DNA of 64,000 nucleotides, from the NCBI RefSeq assembly GCF_016808095.1, contig NC_068973.1:1110501-1174500 (forward strand), read 5' to 3'. The notes beneath the pieces are model-generated. The model did not search any database and was not told the origin of the DNA. It worked only from the letters and a program-made list of their open reading frames with translations. This document shows positions 26,630-39,095 of the stretch, piece after piece (position 1 is the first letter of the stretch; the number at the start of each line of letters is the position of its first letter). The stretch comes from Vigna angularis. Its lineage: Eukaryota > Streptophyta > Magnoliopsida > Fabales > Fabaceae. A program made the translations under genes and the position numbers.

Positions 26630-27703
26630 ATGGAAGAAGGAGCAAAGCTTGGTGCATGCCACAACAACAACAATGAAGTTGGTGATGGAATGCAATGCAT
26701 TCATCACCCTCACCACACTAACACCACCAACCCTGGTGCCATCTGTGCCTTCTGTCTCCAAGAAAAACTAGGCAAGCTTCTCTCTTCTTCTTTCCCTTCT
26801 CTTCCTCCTCCTCCTTCTTCTTCTTCTTCTTCTTCTTCCTCTCCTTCTCCTTCTCTTTCTTTCACTCCACCACCTCCTCCTCTCTCACTCAAAACCAACC
26901 ACCACACTCGCTCCCGCATCCCTTTCCTCGTACAAAACAAAAACAACAGCCTCAGCACCAAGAACAAGAAGCCCTCTACCACCTCCAACTGTTCCTCTTC
27001 GGGTAACATAATTTTCAAGCGCAGCAAGTCCACTGTCACATCCACCAGGAGTCACAGCCACTTCATTCACCATGACCACGACTTTTTCAGTCCCAGGAAA
27101 AGAAACGGTTTTTGGTCTTTTCTGTATCCTTCTTCGAAGGACGCAAAGAGCCCAAATGGGAAGCAGAGACAGACCCAGAGAAAGAGTGATCACGTGATTA
27201 TGGAAGAGGAAAAGTGTTTCAGGTCTTCATCCTCTAAGGTTTCGAGATCTAGATCTGTTGGGTGTGGTAGCAGGAGCTTCTCTGCTGATTTCTTCGAGAG
27301 GATCTCTTCTGGTCTCGGCGACTGCACTCTCAGGAGAGTCGAGTCTCATCGCGAAGGAAAACATAAGGTTGTAGCTTCTGCTTCTTCAGCTTCTTCTTCG
27401 TCTTCTTCTTCTTCTGGTGCTGGTGGTGTTGTGAACCATTGCATGAAGGAAAGAGTGAGGTGTGGTGGAATCTTCGGTGGCTTCGCCGTGACTTCCTCGT
27501 CTTCTTCTGCGTATTCTTCTTCTTGGGTTTCTTCCACCGTGGATGATGGCAGAGGAAGGAGTTGGGGATGGGCATTCGCTAGCCCCATTAGAGCTTTCAC
27601 CACCAAAGGATCTTCTTCTTCTTCTTCTAAGAGAGATGCTTCTGATAAGAACGCCACGCCAAACTTATCTGCCATTCCTTCTTTGCTCACTGTTAGAGGC
27701 TGA
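26630..27703 (+). CDS. OCTOPUS-like/DUF740-type serine-rich protein
   Basis: An intronless 357-residue protein. The N-terminus has the Cys/His pattern CIHHPHHTN followed by GAICAFCLQEKLGKLLSSSF, which is the signature region of the plant DUF740/OCTOPUS-related group; OCTOPUS itself is a polar membrane-associated phloem regulator. The rest is low complexity: Pro/Ser blocks at about 60-85, basic stretches (RSKST, SPRKRNGFWSFLY), then SRSRSVGCGSRSFSADFFER at about 210-230 and RSWGWAFASPIRAF near 330. No membrane span or catalytic motif is seen. I chose the ATG giving MEEGAKLGAC. An in-frame ATG 28 codons upstream lies in a CT-rich leader and gives a sequence without family likeness. Full members of the group are often longer, so this is a short relative; function is not assigned. 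Confidence 0.72.
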   Translation: MEEGAKLGACHNNNNEVGDGMQCIHHPHHTNTTNPGAICAFCLQEKLGKLLSSSFPSLPPPPSSSSSSSSSPSPSLSFTPPPPPLSLKTNHHTRSRIPFLVQNKNNSLSTKNKKPSTTSNCSSSGNIIFKRSKSTVTSTRSHSHFIHHDHDFFSPRKRNGFWSFLYPSSKDAKSPNGKQRQTQRKSDHVIMEEEKCFRSSSSKVSRSRSVGCGSRSFSADFFERISSGLGDCTLRRVESHREGKHKVVASASSASSSSSSSSGAGGVVNHCMKERVRCGGIFGGFAVTSSSSSAYSSSWVSSTVDDGRGRSWGWAFASPIRAFTTKGSSSSSSKRDASDKNATPNLSAIPSLLTVRG

Positions 27704-28969
27704 ACTCAGATTATGCAGAAAAAAAGTGGTGTTTTGCAGGCATATTATTTTTTGTTTATGCTATATACATTTGCATTCTTGTTCATCTTCGTTAATATAA
27801 TATTGTAACACTTTCAAGTTGTAATTTTCCCGCACATTCTTTCTTTTTCTTTGTTTATGACACTGGATTGTTGTTCATAATAATTATGATTAGTTGAGTG
27901 ATTTTTTTTCTTTTTATGATCATCGATGATAGACTATGAAATTCTCTTTCTGTACCCTTTATGCCACCATATTTTATGTAGTTAAAAAAATAACATTTTC
28001 ATACCTTTTTGTTGGTATTATTTGCTACCTCCATCTCGATCTTCTTGTAACGCAATGTCATGACAAAGACACGTAACTGTAGTTTCTGCAAAATCACTGT
28101 TCATGTTTCACCGGTGCAGACGCAATGAGAGAGACTAATAGAGCATCTCCAAATCTAAGAGATCTTAATCATATACATGGCTATATTTTTTCTAATATGG
28201 TTTTCTTATCGACATTTTCCTAAGATGGTAGGGTAATTCTTATAATTTATTAGAAAAAAAAGTATCAGTTAGAAAATCAGAAAAAACTATCAAAAGGAAA
28301 ATACTTTGATACAAAATAGTTTCATTAAAAAAAATCAACTTAAACTATATTAGTTATGTTTTATTTTATATTATTATTAATAGATGTTCTTGCAAATTAT
28401 CAAGTATCCCTAAGTATAACGATATATTTTATTTGAGTTTAATGGGACTTTTAATGTAAAAAGGAATTTAAAATTATATTTATCCTTTTAGTTTTTAGTA
28501 TCATAAATATAATAACATCAAACCAATAATTAAACATTAAATCAATCCTTTAAACTTGATAAAAATATTCGTGTTACGAGTATTTATTATCTTACTATAG
28601 GTATTTTGAAATTAATTCATATTTTATAAAATTAAATTTAAAGAAAATCAAATTTGAATTTATATTTAATTTAATTTATATAATATTTTATATATTTTAT
28701 TATAATGTTATTTATGTTTTATTTTAAAAATTTATAAAATACTTATTTTTTAAATATTCAGAAATATTTATAGATACTACAAATTTATAAATTTTTGTAG
28801 GTATTTTTTAAACAAATATATAACAGATAACAAAACAAATAATGGATAATTCTTTTGTTAGAGATCAAGTCGAAAAGAAGGAGTAAATATTATTCATACT
28901 CAATTCGTTGTTATTCGTAGCTTTAACCATTCTGATACTAAAAACATTTCTCAGTAGAAAATTTGGTAT

Positions 28970-29159
28970 GCATAATGATACTTTGACAACATTTTTTTGA
29001 CAATATTTTAACACTATCTATGTGTCATTCTGTGATTAGTCCATGTTGGTGTTTATGGTTATTATTATTGATTGTGGAGTAATTTTGGACCAATCACAGA
29101 ATGACACGTAGATAATGTTAAAATGTTGTAAAAAAAATGTTGTCAATGTATCATTATCC
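28970..29159. mobile_element. Hairpin MITE, copy 2 of a two-copy family
   Basis: The left end reads ATAATGATACTTTGACAACA and the reverse complement of the right end reads GGATAATGATACATTGACAA. The arms continue to pair through ATTTTAACA, ATCTA.GTGTCATTCTGTGATT and GTCCA, about 70 bases each, leaving a loop near 29040-29090 with ATTATTATTGATTGTGGAG. It is essentially one long hairpin without coding capacity. The same sequence family is present at 5627-5808. Confidence 0.85.
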
Positions 29160-31226
29160 GGTTGGTATATGATATGTGTGATTTGTGATAGCTTGTCTAG
29201 AATCATTATCCACATGCATTCACATGTTTGAGTGATGCATGGAGAAGGGAAAAGATATATAGAATTACTAATGGCCATGTTATAAGCAGTGTGAAAAGCA
29301 AGTTGATTTTTCCCTTTGGATTCGACTATTCTCTTCATATTTTAGTTCTTAATAAAATTTTCTTCATATATCTGACCATAGTTTTCCTGAATAGTCAAAT
29401 ACATGAACATGGTTGGAGATGAAGTTTCAGTGGTCCCAAGATTTCATTCACCAACAAGATCTTCCATTCACTGTTTCTCACATTTATTATAGTGCCACTT
29501 CTTCCCTTCTTTTTTAACATTTTCTCATCACTCATCCATCTGCACAGCTGTATATAAACCCTAATACTTTATTCTCATCACTCAATCCCAAAAGCTTTTC
29601 AGAATTTTCTTAAAGGAATTTCATGTGTCAACAATCTCATGTATAAAACTCTACTGTTTCAAGTGAGAATTTTTCATAAAGAAAAATTAAGGTTTCTTAA
29701 TTTTATTTTCTTTTTATATTTATTGTACGTGAGGTTTACATTATCTTATTTTTATATGTAATCTTCCACGTATCTTTTCACAATGAATACTCAAACGTAG
29801 CAAAAAGAGATAAGTTTTTAATCTTAGAAAATAAGTTTTTTTAGAAAAATATACATCCATTTATATAATATAAATTTATTTTATTTTTAATTGATTTCAG
29901 ATTTTTAATATTTAAATAGAAATTATTTTCTTTTAAAGTTATTTGCTTTATTATTGTTTTTTTAACAGTTTTTCAATTGGAAGTACATGTTAGAAGTATT
30001 TTGATGTTAGAGTTAATTTAGGTTTGATTGGTTAAATGTTGTAATAAACGTTCAATAAAAGTCTTAATTTATATTTATAGTTTTTTTCAACAATCATATA
30101 TTTAATTTGTATTTATGATTTTTTTTCATAAAATTTTAGTCATGATTAATGTAATCATAATCTAATTTTATTTAAATTTGATTATTTACCTGTTTAAATT
30201 AACTACGTGGTCTTTTCCATATTTAAACATGTTATTTCGATCAATATCGTGTGATATTCGTATAGTACAAAAACTTTTTTAGTATAATTTACATATTTAG
30301 AATATTTGATCTCTTAAAAGTTAAATTTTATCTTGTGCATTAGATAAATAAAGGAGTGGTTATTAAGATAATATGAAGAAAAGTAAATATTTGGAAGAAG
30401 AAAAGAAGGTGAAAATATTGATATTATTGATTATAATTGAAATGGGAAACACTGATGTTGATGGATGGTAATATACAATGAATATCTGGGAAGATAAGAT
30501 GTGGGAAAATATGATCGAGACAATTGCCTCGATCAAAAAGTACATAAATGGAACAAGACACAGAAAAAGCTGCTTCAAAGACACAACCTATTCTATTTAT
30601 AAGATAAAGAGAAAATGGTCATTTATTATTTATTTTATGCTTTTACTTTTTTTTCTTTTATCACCTTATATTTACATTTTGTTTTCTTACTCGAGGCATA
30701 GAGAAAATAGCTTACTTAAAATTATAATTTATTTATTTATTTACTTACTTAAGACATATTATATATAGAAGACTATAAATGATTTAAATTTAACATGTTT
30801 ATTTAAATATTTTATTTTTAAGTAAAATTTGACTAATGGAGTTTTATTTTACACTATATTTGAGTTTATTGAGTTATGAACTCTACTTATTAATGCAGCC
30901 GAGTTTGATTTAATATGTCAATTCGTAAAACGAAGCATGTTAATTATATAAAGGAAATTATTATATTTTTCTTTTTATTGACATATTTTCTTTTTATTCC
31001 AATAATGGACACACTCTTAATATTAAAAAAGAAGCGTGTATTTATAACAGTGACACTCTCATAAATATATTAGTTGGTTGTTGGTATAAATATATATTTA
31101 AGAAATAAATTTTTTTATTGTGAGAATTGAAAGTTTTGTTTGTTATAAGTCATAGTCTCTGTATCAATGTTAGCATTGTTTGATGCTTTGATGTTATTGG
31201 CCTTCTAAACTGGTGTATTTACTATG

Positions 31227-32852
31227 GAGTGTTTCTTCCTATACCTTCAACGTATCTGTATTTTCAAAAATTCCATTTTTAATTTTTTTACATCTGTATT
31301 TTCAAAAATTTTATTTTTAATCCTTTTACATCTGCACCTCCAATATTTTTAAAATTTTATTTTTTAATAAATATATTTTCATTTTCTTCTCTCTTATTAA
31401 AGGTACTTTAATAAATACTTTTTTTTATTAAAGTCTCTCTACACCATCTTAATAATAATCTAATTTAATTTAAAATTTAAATATTATTTAATATAATTTT
31501 ATATTTTAATAATTATTAAAATATGATTTATATCATAATAATAATTATATTAAATAAATAAAAATCAAATAACTAAAACAAAAGTAATAATGATAAAAAT
31601 AAAAAATAAAATAATAATAACAATAATATAAAATTTGATTTAATATATTCAAATATATTAAATTATATTAAAATATTATAATAAATTAAACAGTTATTAA
31701 ATTTTAAATAAAAACAAAATTTTTAAAAACTTATTAGATACCGTAAAATATGTTAATAGTTTTTTATTTCAAATTTAATAAATATTTAATTTAATTAATA
31801 ATAATAATATTATTTATTATATTTTTCTAATTTAATAATTATTAAAATATTATTTATATTCTATAATAATTTTATTAAAAAAAGTAAAATAAAATAACTA
31901 AAATAAAAGTAATAATAATGAAAATAAAAATAATATTCAAAATCACATTAAAGATATTTAAATATATTATATTATATTAAAATATTAATTTAATTAAATA
32001 ATTATTAAAATTTAAATAAAAATAAATTTAAAATTTGTTAATCAGATATAAAAATCCGATAATATATGAATCGAATATGGATATTTTTTTTAAAATTTTG
32101 TTTCTTATTTAATTTAATTTAATAATTTAATATAATTTAACATATTTAAATATATAAAATGTGATTTTAAATATTATTTTTATTTTTATTATTATTATTA
32201 TTATTTTTATTATTATTATTTTTAGTAATTTTAATAAAACTATTATAAAATATATATTATATTTTAATAATTATTAAAATATAAAAATATAATAAATAAT
32301 ATTATAATTTTTAATTAAATTAAATATTTATTAAATTTTAAATAAAAAAAACTGTTAGCATATTTAAATTTTTTGTTTTTATTTAAAATTTAATAATTGT
32401 TTAATTTATTTTAATATTTTAATATACTTTAATATATATTAATATGTCAAATCTAATTTTATATTATTATTATTATTATTATTTCATTTTTTTTATTTTT
32501 TATTTTATTATTATTATTATTTTAATTATTTAATTATTATTTTTTAATATAACTATTATTATAATATAAATCATATTTTAATAATTATTAAAATATAAAA
32601 TTATATTAAATAATATTTAAATTTTAAATTAAATTAAATTATTATTAAGGTGGTGTAGAGTGACTTTAATAGAAAAGAAAAAAAATTAAAAAAATATTTA
32701 TTAAAGTGTCTTTAATAAGAGAGAAGAAAATAAAAATATATTTATTAAAAAATAAAATTCTTAGAAAAGTTGAAGGTGCAGATGTCAGAAGATTAAAAAT
32801 GGAATTTTTGGAGATGCAGGATAAGATGTTGGAGGTGTAAGATGAAACACTC
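31227..32852. mobile_element. 1.6-kb AT-rich foldback element (long terminal inverted repeats)
   Basis: The left end GAGTGTTTCTTCCTATACC and the reversed right end GAGTGTTTCATCTTACACC start a pair of inverted arms. Shared blocks in order are CAAAAATTCCATTTTTAAT, ACATCTGCACC, TTTTATTTTTTAATAAATAT, TTCTTCTCTCTTATTAAAG, TCTCTACACCATCTTAATAA and then several hundred bases of AT-rich sequence including ATTTAAATATTATTTAATAT and AATCACATT. The arms can be followed to near the centre, about 750 bases each with many differences. The element is flanked by the direct repeat TTTACTAT (31218-31225 and 32853-32860); extended to nine bases it matches 8/9. No coding capacity. A Mutator-type or foldback MITE is likely, but the class is inference. 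Confidence 0.8.
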
Positions 32853-35765
32853 TTTACTATTTAGAACATGTAGTGTGTGGGCCCATTGGGCCCAGTACTT
32901 TTTTCTTGCTATATCATTTCTTGTGTCCTTGGGAAATTGGGCTCAGAAATAGAACGCAACTTTTCAAATTATATTGTTTGTACTTTCTAGGTCCTTTTTT
33001 TTTAATTTTCAATAGACTATATAATATATTTATTTACATAAATAGCAAAGTAAAAATATTGGACCTTATGTTGCAAATCATATAGCATGTATTTTCTTCC
33101 TCAAAGTATTTGATAAGGACACAAATGCAGTTAGAGTTCTTTTATTGGAAATACATTATCAACCTTAATTTCACCGTGAATGGTAATGCATGCTTAAAAT
33201 TAGATGAAAATTTTGAATGTATGGGTGAAATCAGTTGCATGAAAGATTATAATCCAATTAGTCATCTTTTAGGTGTACGTTAATTACTGATTATAATATT
33301 AAACGAATATACTTTTGCATCTTTTCGTATTATATTAAATGGCGTTAACATCTACCTATAACAATAATATAGTCTAGTAAACTAATTTTAAAAATTAAGA
33401 GAATTAAAAATTAAGAAAATAATAATAAATATCTTTAAGTCTCTAATTAAGTTTTAAATAAAACTAATTTTAAAAATAATTTATAAGTTTAAAAAGTCAA
33501 TATATTATATAAATAGTAAATTTTTTAAAAAATAAAAAATAAAATACGTGAAAAAAATATAATAGATTCTCTAAAAGTATAAAGAGTACGAAAGAAATAT
33601 ATAGAATTGACAATTAAAAATATAAATTAATGATTGAATAGATTAATGTAAGACTCTTTTATTCAATAAACTCGTTCAACATTGTTGTTGTACTCGTTTT
33701 ATCCGTATATCAATATAGTATATTATGAATATATTTGTCCAATATTTTTTTGAGAAAGAATTATAATTGACTAATTTCTTTTATTCATTATTTATAATTG
33801 TGAAATAAGTTGATTTGAGGAATAATACATAAAATTTAATGTGTACAAAATAGGATAATAATGACAAAAGTGATATTATTGAAATAATATAATGCTTCAT
33901 ATACAAGAAGTATAAGGATGGATAATTTGATTATAGAGTTAGAAAAATTTATAATATTTTAGATTCTGTTGATACATTACATCATATAAATAAAAGTGTC
34001 ATACAATAAAAATTGATAGAAATTTGTAACATCAAATTAGAAATGAATAGTCAATTACACTTAATGATATCTATAAAAAGTATTATATATATATATATAG
34101 ATAGATATATATATATATATATTAATTTTAATAGACTAAATACAAAACAAATAGTTTTTCTTTTCTGTATCTTTAATTTTATAGTTAAGATAAATCTTTT
34201 GTCTCTAAAAAATTTCAAGACTAATAATAGCTATGAAAGTTTTGGACTAATTCAATTGACTTTTTCATATTACATTACATTCTAATAATTGCAACAATTA
34301 TTATATTATTGCAATCAGTGGTTAAATTTCAAGGTACTAACAAACTAATATAAGCCCAAAAGATTATCCCAAAATTTGCATACTGTTCCACTATAGTACT
34401 AATCTTTCGATGCTTTATGAGAATTTTAGTTTTGTTTCATACAAATTTTTTAAAATAACTGTAATTTTAACTGTTAATTTTTTAACATAACTGATGTTTC
34501 CAGGTTTTAAATAAAATAATATGTTTACTTCAAATATATTATTTTAATATACAGTCAACAAAATGTACAATAATTTATTTAAATAAAAAGTCCAGCTATC
34601 CTTTTTCTTACTGTTTATTTATCAACTTTATCTAATTTACATTGAAAAAATCATTAACTTTAGAGATAAAAATAATTAATCACCATATTTACTAATTTAG
34701 ATACACTTTCTAAATTAAAAATTATTGATATTTAATGTAATCTCTGGATAAAAAAATTATAGTTGATTAGAGTCTAAATTAATGTCTTATATTAACTATT
34801 AAGGTAATAATATCTAAATTAATCTATAATTTTAAATTAAATAATAATAAACAACTTTTTCTTTTTTGTTTTTGGGGCCTTTGCATCCCTGCATTCTTAA
34901 TTATGTATATATTTCTCTTATAGAGTGGGCCACATCTATATTAGAATATCCCATAAGTATTATATTATATCTATTATATTTTTTTACTGATAAAAAAATA
35001 ATATTAAGTAATATTTAATTTTAAAATTCAATTTAGATTTTAATTCACATATTAATTATAATTTTTTATTCATAATAAAAAATATCAATAATTTTTAATT
35101 TATAAAATGATATGTAACTTAATTAATATAACCATTAATTATTTTGATTGACAAAATTAATTACTATTGAATAACTTTTCTTGTAATATTAGTTTCTCTA
35201 ACCTCACTCCACAATATTATAATTCATTAGAAGTCACGTTGTGTTTTTAAATTTTTAAAAATATAATAATTTAAGGTTTTTGTCCGTCAAAACTAGTAAT
35301 TATTAATCTTATAAGTTATCGTCAGGTGAATTGTCTAAATTGTTTATCATTGTTAAAGAAAGACAATCAGATTTTTATATTCATACTTTCATTCTATTTA
35401 AATATTACAATTTTAAACAATATATACTCCTGTAAGAATAGCTAAAAAACTGTATATAATAGTTATTTTTCAAATAAAGAACATATATAAGGTTGTAAAG
35501 TATGAATAAAATTAAAAAATGACATAAAAAAAATTAAAAGAATATAGATCTCTTAATAACTTGAAAGCAAGTAACAAAAAATAAACACAGACAGAAACGA
35601 TAATGTTTATAATTGTAAAAGCCAAACAAAAACCAAATCTACTTTGTTTATTTGTTCATGATACATGAAAAGGATAAAAGAAGATTCCAGACATAGATAA
35701 AACCACACAACACAAGATTTGATTGAAACGAGGTTTGTGTTGTGTTATGTTTGTGTTCCCTCTCT

Positions 35766-36238
35766 CTACGATGATTTGCTTTTGTGGTTCAACAGCATCT
35801 TTCGGAGCTCCACCGGGTCAATCTCATCCCTGTGATTGATGGGCCTGTAGTATCCCGTCACTGGGTCTGGGGCCCAAGCCGATGAGGCCCCCGATGGGCC
35901 TGAACCATTCTTTGCCACACCCTTTTCTATTCCGCTCATACCCCCTCTCACCGAGGACGAAGAAGCAACACCAGACGCCACTGCGTACCCTCGCCTGTAC
36001 CAGTGAACATAACACCATAATAAATAATAAATATAAAAAAAAGAAATTGATTAACTTACGTGCTGAATTACTATTTTTATTTCATATGATAAAATATGTA
36101 TTGCAAATTTAAAATGAGAAAAACATGGGGACATGCAAGAAACAGCAACGGTTTTTTTTCTTTCTTGCATGTGGGTGGAACAAACCGGTTAACGGCAAAG
36201 GCAAGGGCGCGTTTGGCTTGTGAGATAGATTGTGCCAT
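35766..36238 (-). CDS. LEA_3 family late embryogenesis abundant protein (LEA5/SAG21-like)
   Basis: These small proteins accumulate under drought, oxidative stress and senescence, and Arabidopsis SAG21/LEA5 is mitochondrial. Exon 1 is 36186-36238 and exon 2 is 35766-35994, joined AACCG|GCGAGG so that the family hallmark RRGYA is rebuilt across the junction; total 93 residues, usual for the family. The N-terminus MAQSISQAKRALAFAVNRRG is basic, amphipathic and lacks acidic residues, as in a mitochondrial presequence. The C-terminal signature is WAPDPVTGYYRPIN followed by DEIDPVELRKMLLNHK. A TATATAAAG box on the minus strand at 36361-36372 lies about 125 bases before the start codon. Stress regulation is inferred from the family, not seen here. 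Confidence 0.93.
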
Positions 36239-36360
36239 TTGAAGGGTTGGATTCTTGCTGCTGCGAAAGGTGTTTGCCGCAGGACGCTTCCGCAGCAGCT
36301 ACCACCTATCAACTCTTTCTCTGTATGGGGGCGCAACACACCTTAGGGTTTGTTTGGCAC

Positions 36361-36372
36361 CTCTTTATATAT
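36361..36372 (-). promoter_or_regulatory. TATA box of the LEA5-like gene
   Basis: On the minus strand the sequence reads CATATATAAAGAGG, a good plant TATA box, placed about 125 bases upstream of the start codon. Position and sequence support it; there is no transcript evidence. Confidence 0.6.
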
Positions 36373-37023
36373 GAGTTTGCTTCGTCTTTCATATTTTAAA
36401 AGAGTAAAATATTTAACAGTAGATAGTACATTCATTTTTATTTATAATTAAGAAAATAAAATTATCTTTATGCATACAGACAGAAACAAAGGTGATAATG
36501 TTATTTTTTTGTCCATAATTTTATTTCTTAGCCAACATTTATTATTAATATATTAATTAATGTGTATATTAATTTTAAATTTAATATATAATTTACGTTG
36601 TTTTATTTAAATATAGAATATTATTTAAGAGATTTAAATATTAGGACGAGTTTTGACGTTTATTTGGAACATGAACATACAATTTTTTTTTCTACATAAA
36701 GTAAAAAAAGATGTAATAAGAAATAAAATGTGTTAAAAAAAAGATATATTAAAGTAAATATATATTGCAAACGGAAGCGTGTGTGTTGAAAGGTACACGG
36801 GAACAGCGGATGCAAACACACCGTGGCTGTCAAACCCCGTTTGTAGCGTTTATTATAAAATAGTTTAATAAAACCTATTAAACCTCTTTATTTATTATTA
36901 AGAAACAATTTAAACTTATATTTATTTATAAAAAAAAAAGAAATTAATGACACATAACATGACTTTATTTAATTAAAAGTACTTAATTGTCATGGTATAC
37001 ATTTAATAATTTAGTCATAATTA
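36373..37023. other. Intergenic spacer between the LEA5-like and phylloplanin-like genes
   Basis: About 650 bases, AT-rich, probably holding distal LEA promoter and the 3' end of the phylloplanin-like transcript; nothing specific recognised. Confidence 0.6.
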
Positions 37024-37942
37024 TTAAGTGGAGGGCACATAGTGAAATCCGGAGGGAATAATCTTAGCAATAGTTCGAGTTGCAAGACGATTGATCCCAA
37101 CAATGCTTAGGTTTGAAATGAGTGTCCCTGAAGAAGGAAGCTTTGTGTTGCAATTGGAGAGAGGAGTGTCAACCACTAAGTTGCAACCATTCAGCAATGA
37201 AAAAATATCTAACAACAATGGATCCATCATAATAGAAAACTTTCCATCATCATTAGTTGTAGCTTTTGAAAACTCCTTTTCTCCACAAACTAGTTGCACT
37301 TCAGCATCTGAAACATTGCATACTTTCTTTTCACTATGATAAAATGACACATTTATATTAATATGATACATAAATTATTATAGAAATAAATAAATTTTTA
37401 TATTTTTTAAATGAATATCAAATGAATATAAAGAATTTGAATGTATCAAAGTATTATTTCTCTTTCATTATATCACATTTTCTAACATTGTGCATTGTAT
37501 ATACTTGGATAGTTGAACTTCTTTACATGCATTTTTATAATTAACATACTAATACTATTTTCATTTGTGGAATACATATAGTAAATGCTTTTATAATAAA
37601 ACTACATATATCTTTTTCAAATATTTTTTTTATTATAAACATAATGTTTTTTGCAAAAAGAAAAACGAAATAAATTATTTTAACAACAAAAGATTACATA
37701 TAAAGAATACATTAGTTAAGAAAAATTTGCATATATATGAATAAATAATTTGTGGGCTTACCAGGAAAAACAGGGTTTGAAGGAGCTTTGACAGACACAT
37801 TATCCTTGGAAGTGCAAAACACAGTCCCTTGAATGTTACTAACGGAACCAAGAAGACCACTGAGAAACCCTAACTGAGCTTTGGTTTGTGGAATAGACAT
37901 TGCAGCAATCAGAAGAAACATGATAGAATGTTTCAAACTCAT
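37024..37942 (-). CDS. Phylloplanin-like secreted protein (pollen Ole e 1-like domain)
   Basis: Phylloplanins are small secreted proteins of leaf surfaces and trichomes, and the tobacco protein inhibits oomycete spores. Exon 1 is 37762-37942 and exon 2 is 37024-37307, with phase-1 junction CCTG|ATGCTG giving VFPDAEVQLVCG; total 154 residues. Residues 1-22 are a signal peptide (MSLKHSIMFLLIAAMSIPQT, cleavage likely after KA). The mature part opens QLGFLSGLLGSVSNIQGTVF with C in FCTSKDN, then QLVCG, a hydrophobic DPLLLDIFSLLNGCNLVV, TPLSNCNTKLP and the terminal IIPSGFHYVPS. The cysteines in FCTS, LVCG, NGCN and SNCN match the family pattern. The intron is 454 bases. A TATAAATT-type box lies on the minus strand near 38000, about 60 bases before the ATG. 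Confidence 0.88.
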
Positions 37943-39060
37943 GATAGTGTCTGTTGTTAGGTAATCTTAGGTTGTCTTGCATGTGTAGATGAAGAATTTA
38001 TACTATGGTGAAGTGCCATGTTACGTTATTCATCATTATTACCTCTCACCAATTTGGAATTTGCGTATTCGATCGTGTGAAAACCTACATAGCTATGAAC
38101 GTGTTCTTCTTAGAGTTCTCGAGTTTTATTCTTTCTGTATTTACACTGGTGAACATTGTGGGATGAAATGTGAAAGCAATGAAACCTTTTTTTTTATCAA
38201 ATTTGTAAAATTCTTTTATATTCCAACTGAATTGAAGGAACCAAGAAAAATATAGTTACAACATCTAATTCTCATCAAGTTATTAAGTATTTAAAATGAC
38301 ATTTATAATGAATATATAATAGAAAACTGATTAAATATTTTTTAATACTAGTGTGCATTTATAATAAAATAAATTAGATATATACTGTTATAAATAAATA
38401 TTTAATTTTCATACGAGTAGGAATGAAAATATATTCTAAATTTGAACATGAAGACTTATAGATAAGAATGTTGAGGTGAGTGAATCCTATTTAGATGAGT
38501 TTCACTTACTAAGTTTTAAAAATTAATTTAATTTATACCACTTTTTAGTGAGTTGAAAATTTAATAATTTTATTTGATTCATCAGATATGAGGGTTAATG
38601 GTTTAATTCACTTAATAATATTTTATATTTCAAAATTATTTTATAAATATATTATAGTACATTCAAAGTGAAATGATTCTACTCACTTTTGTATAGTAGT
38701 ATAATCAAGTATTAATCTATTTTACCAAGTATTATTACAAAGATATTAATTAAAAATTATAATGTGAACTACATAATTAGATAAACAAATAAATTAAATA
38801 TATAAATTGTTTAAATATTATTGAATAACATTTTAGTATTTTAAAAAAATAAATTATCATTAGAAATAATAAATAATTATAACAAAAAAGTTATAAAAAA
38901 TTATTATTGATGGGATAATAATAAACTCACCTTCAAACTTAAATATATTTAATTTACAGTTTAAATAAGTTTAATAAAATATTAAAAACACTATTTTTTA
39001 AAGCAATTTACCTTCAACTCCAAATTAACTCAGATATTTAAATTCATTTTGAAATCATTA

Positions 39061-39095
<35 letters not shown>

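Larger units (their letters stand above)
27704..35765. other. Gene-free interval
   Basis: About 8 kb of AT-rich DNA with no supportable gene. Open frames of 60-100 codons (for example 29036-29338, 30478-30768, 34013-34285) are AT-driven and lack motifs; the first overlaps a MITE. It contains the hairpin MITE at 28970 and the foldback element at 31227, both listed separately, and a short (AT)n/(GATA) patch at 34087-34122. Confidence 0.65.

Noticed and set aside
26710..27690. Minus-strand frames rich in Glu and Lys opposite the OCTOPUS-like gene
   Set aside because: They are the antisense of TCT/CCT codon runs in the real gene.
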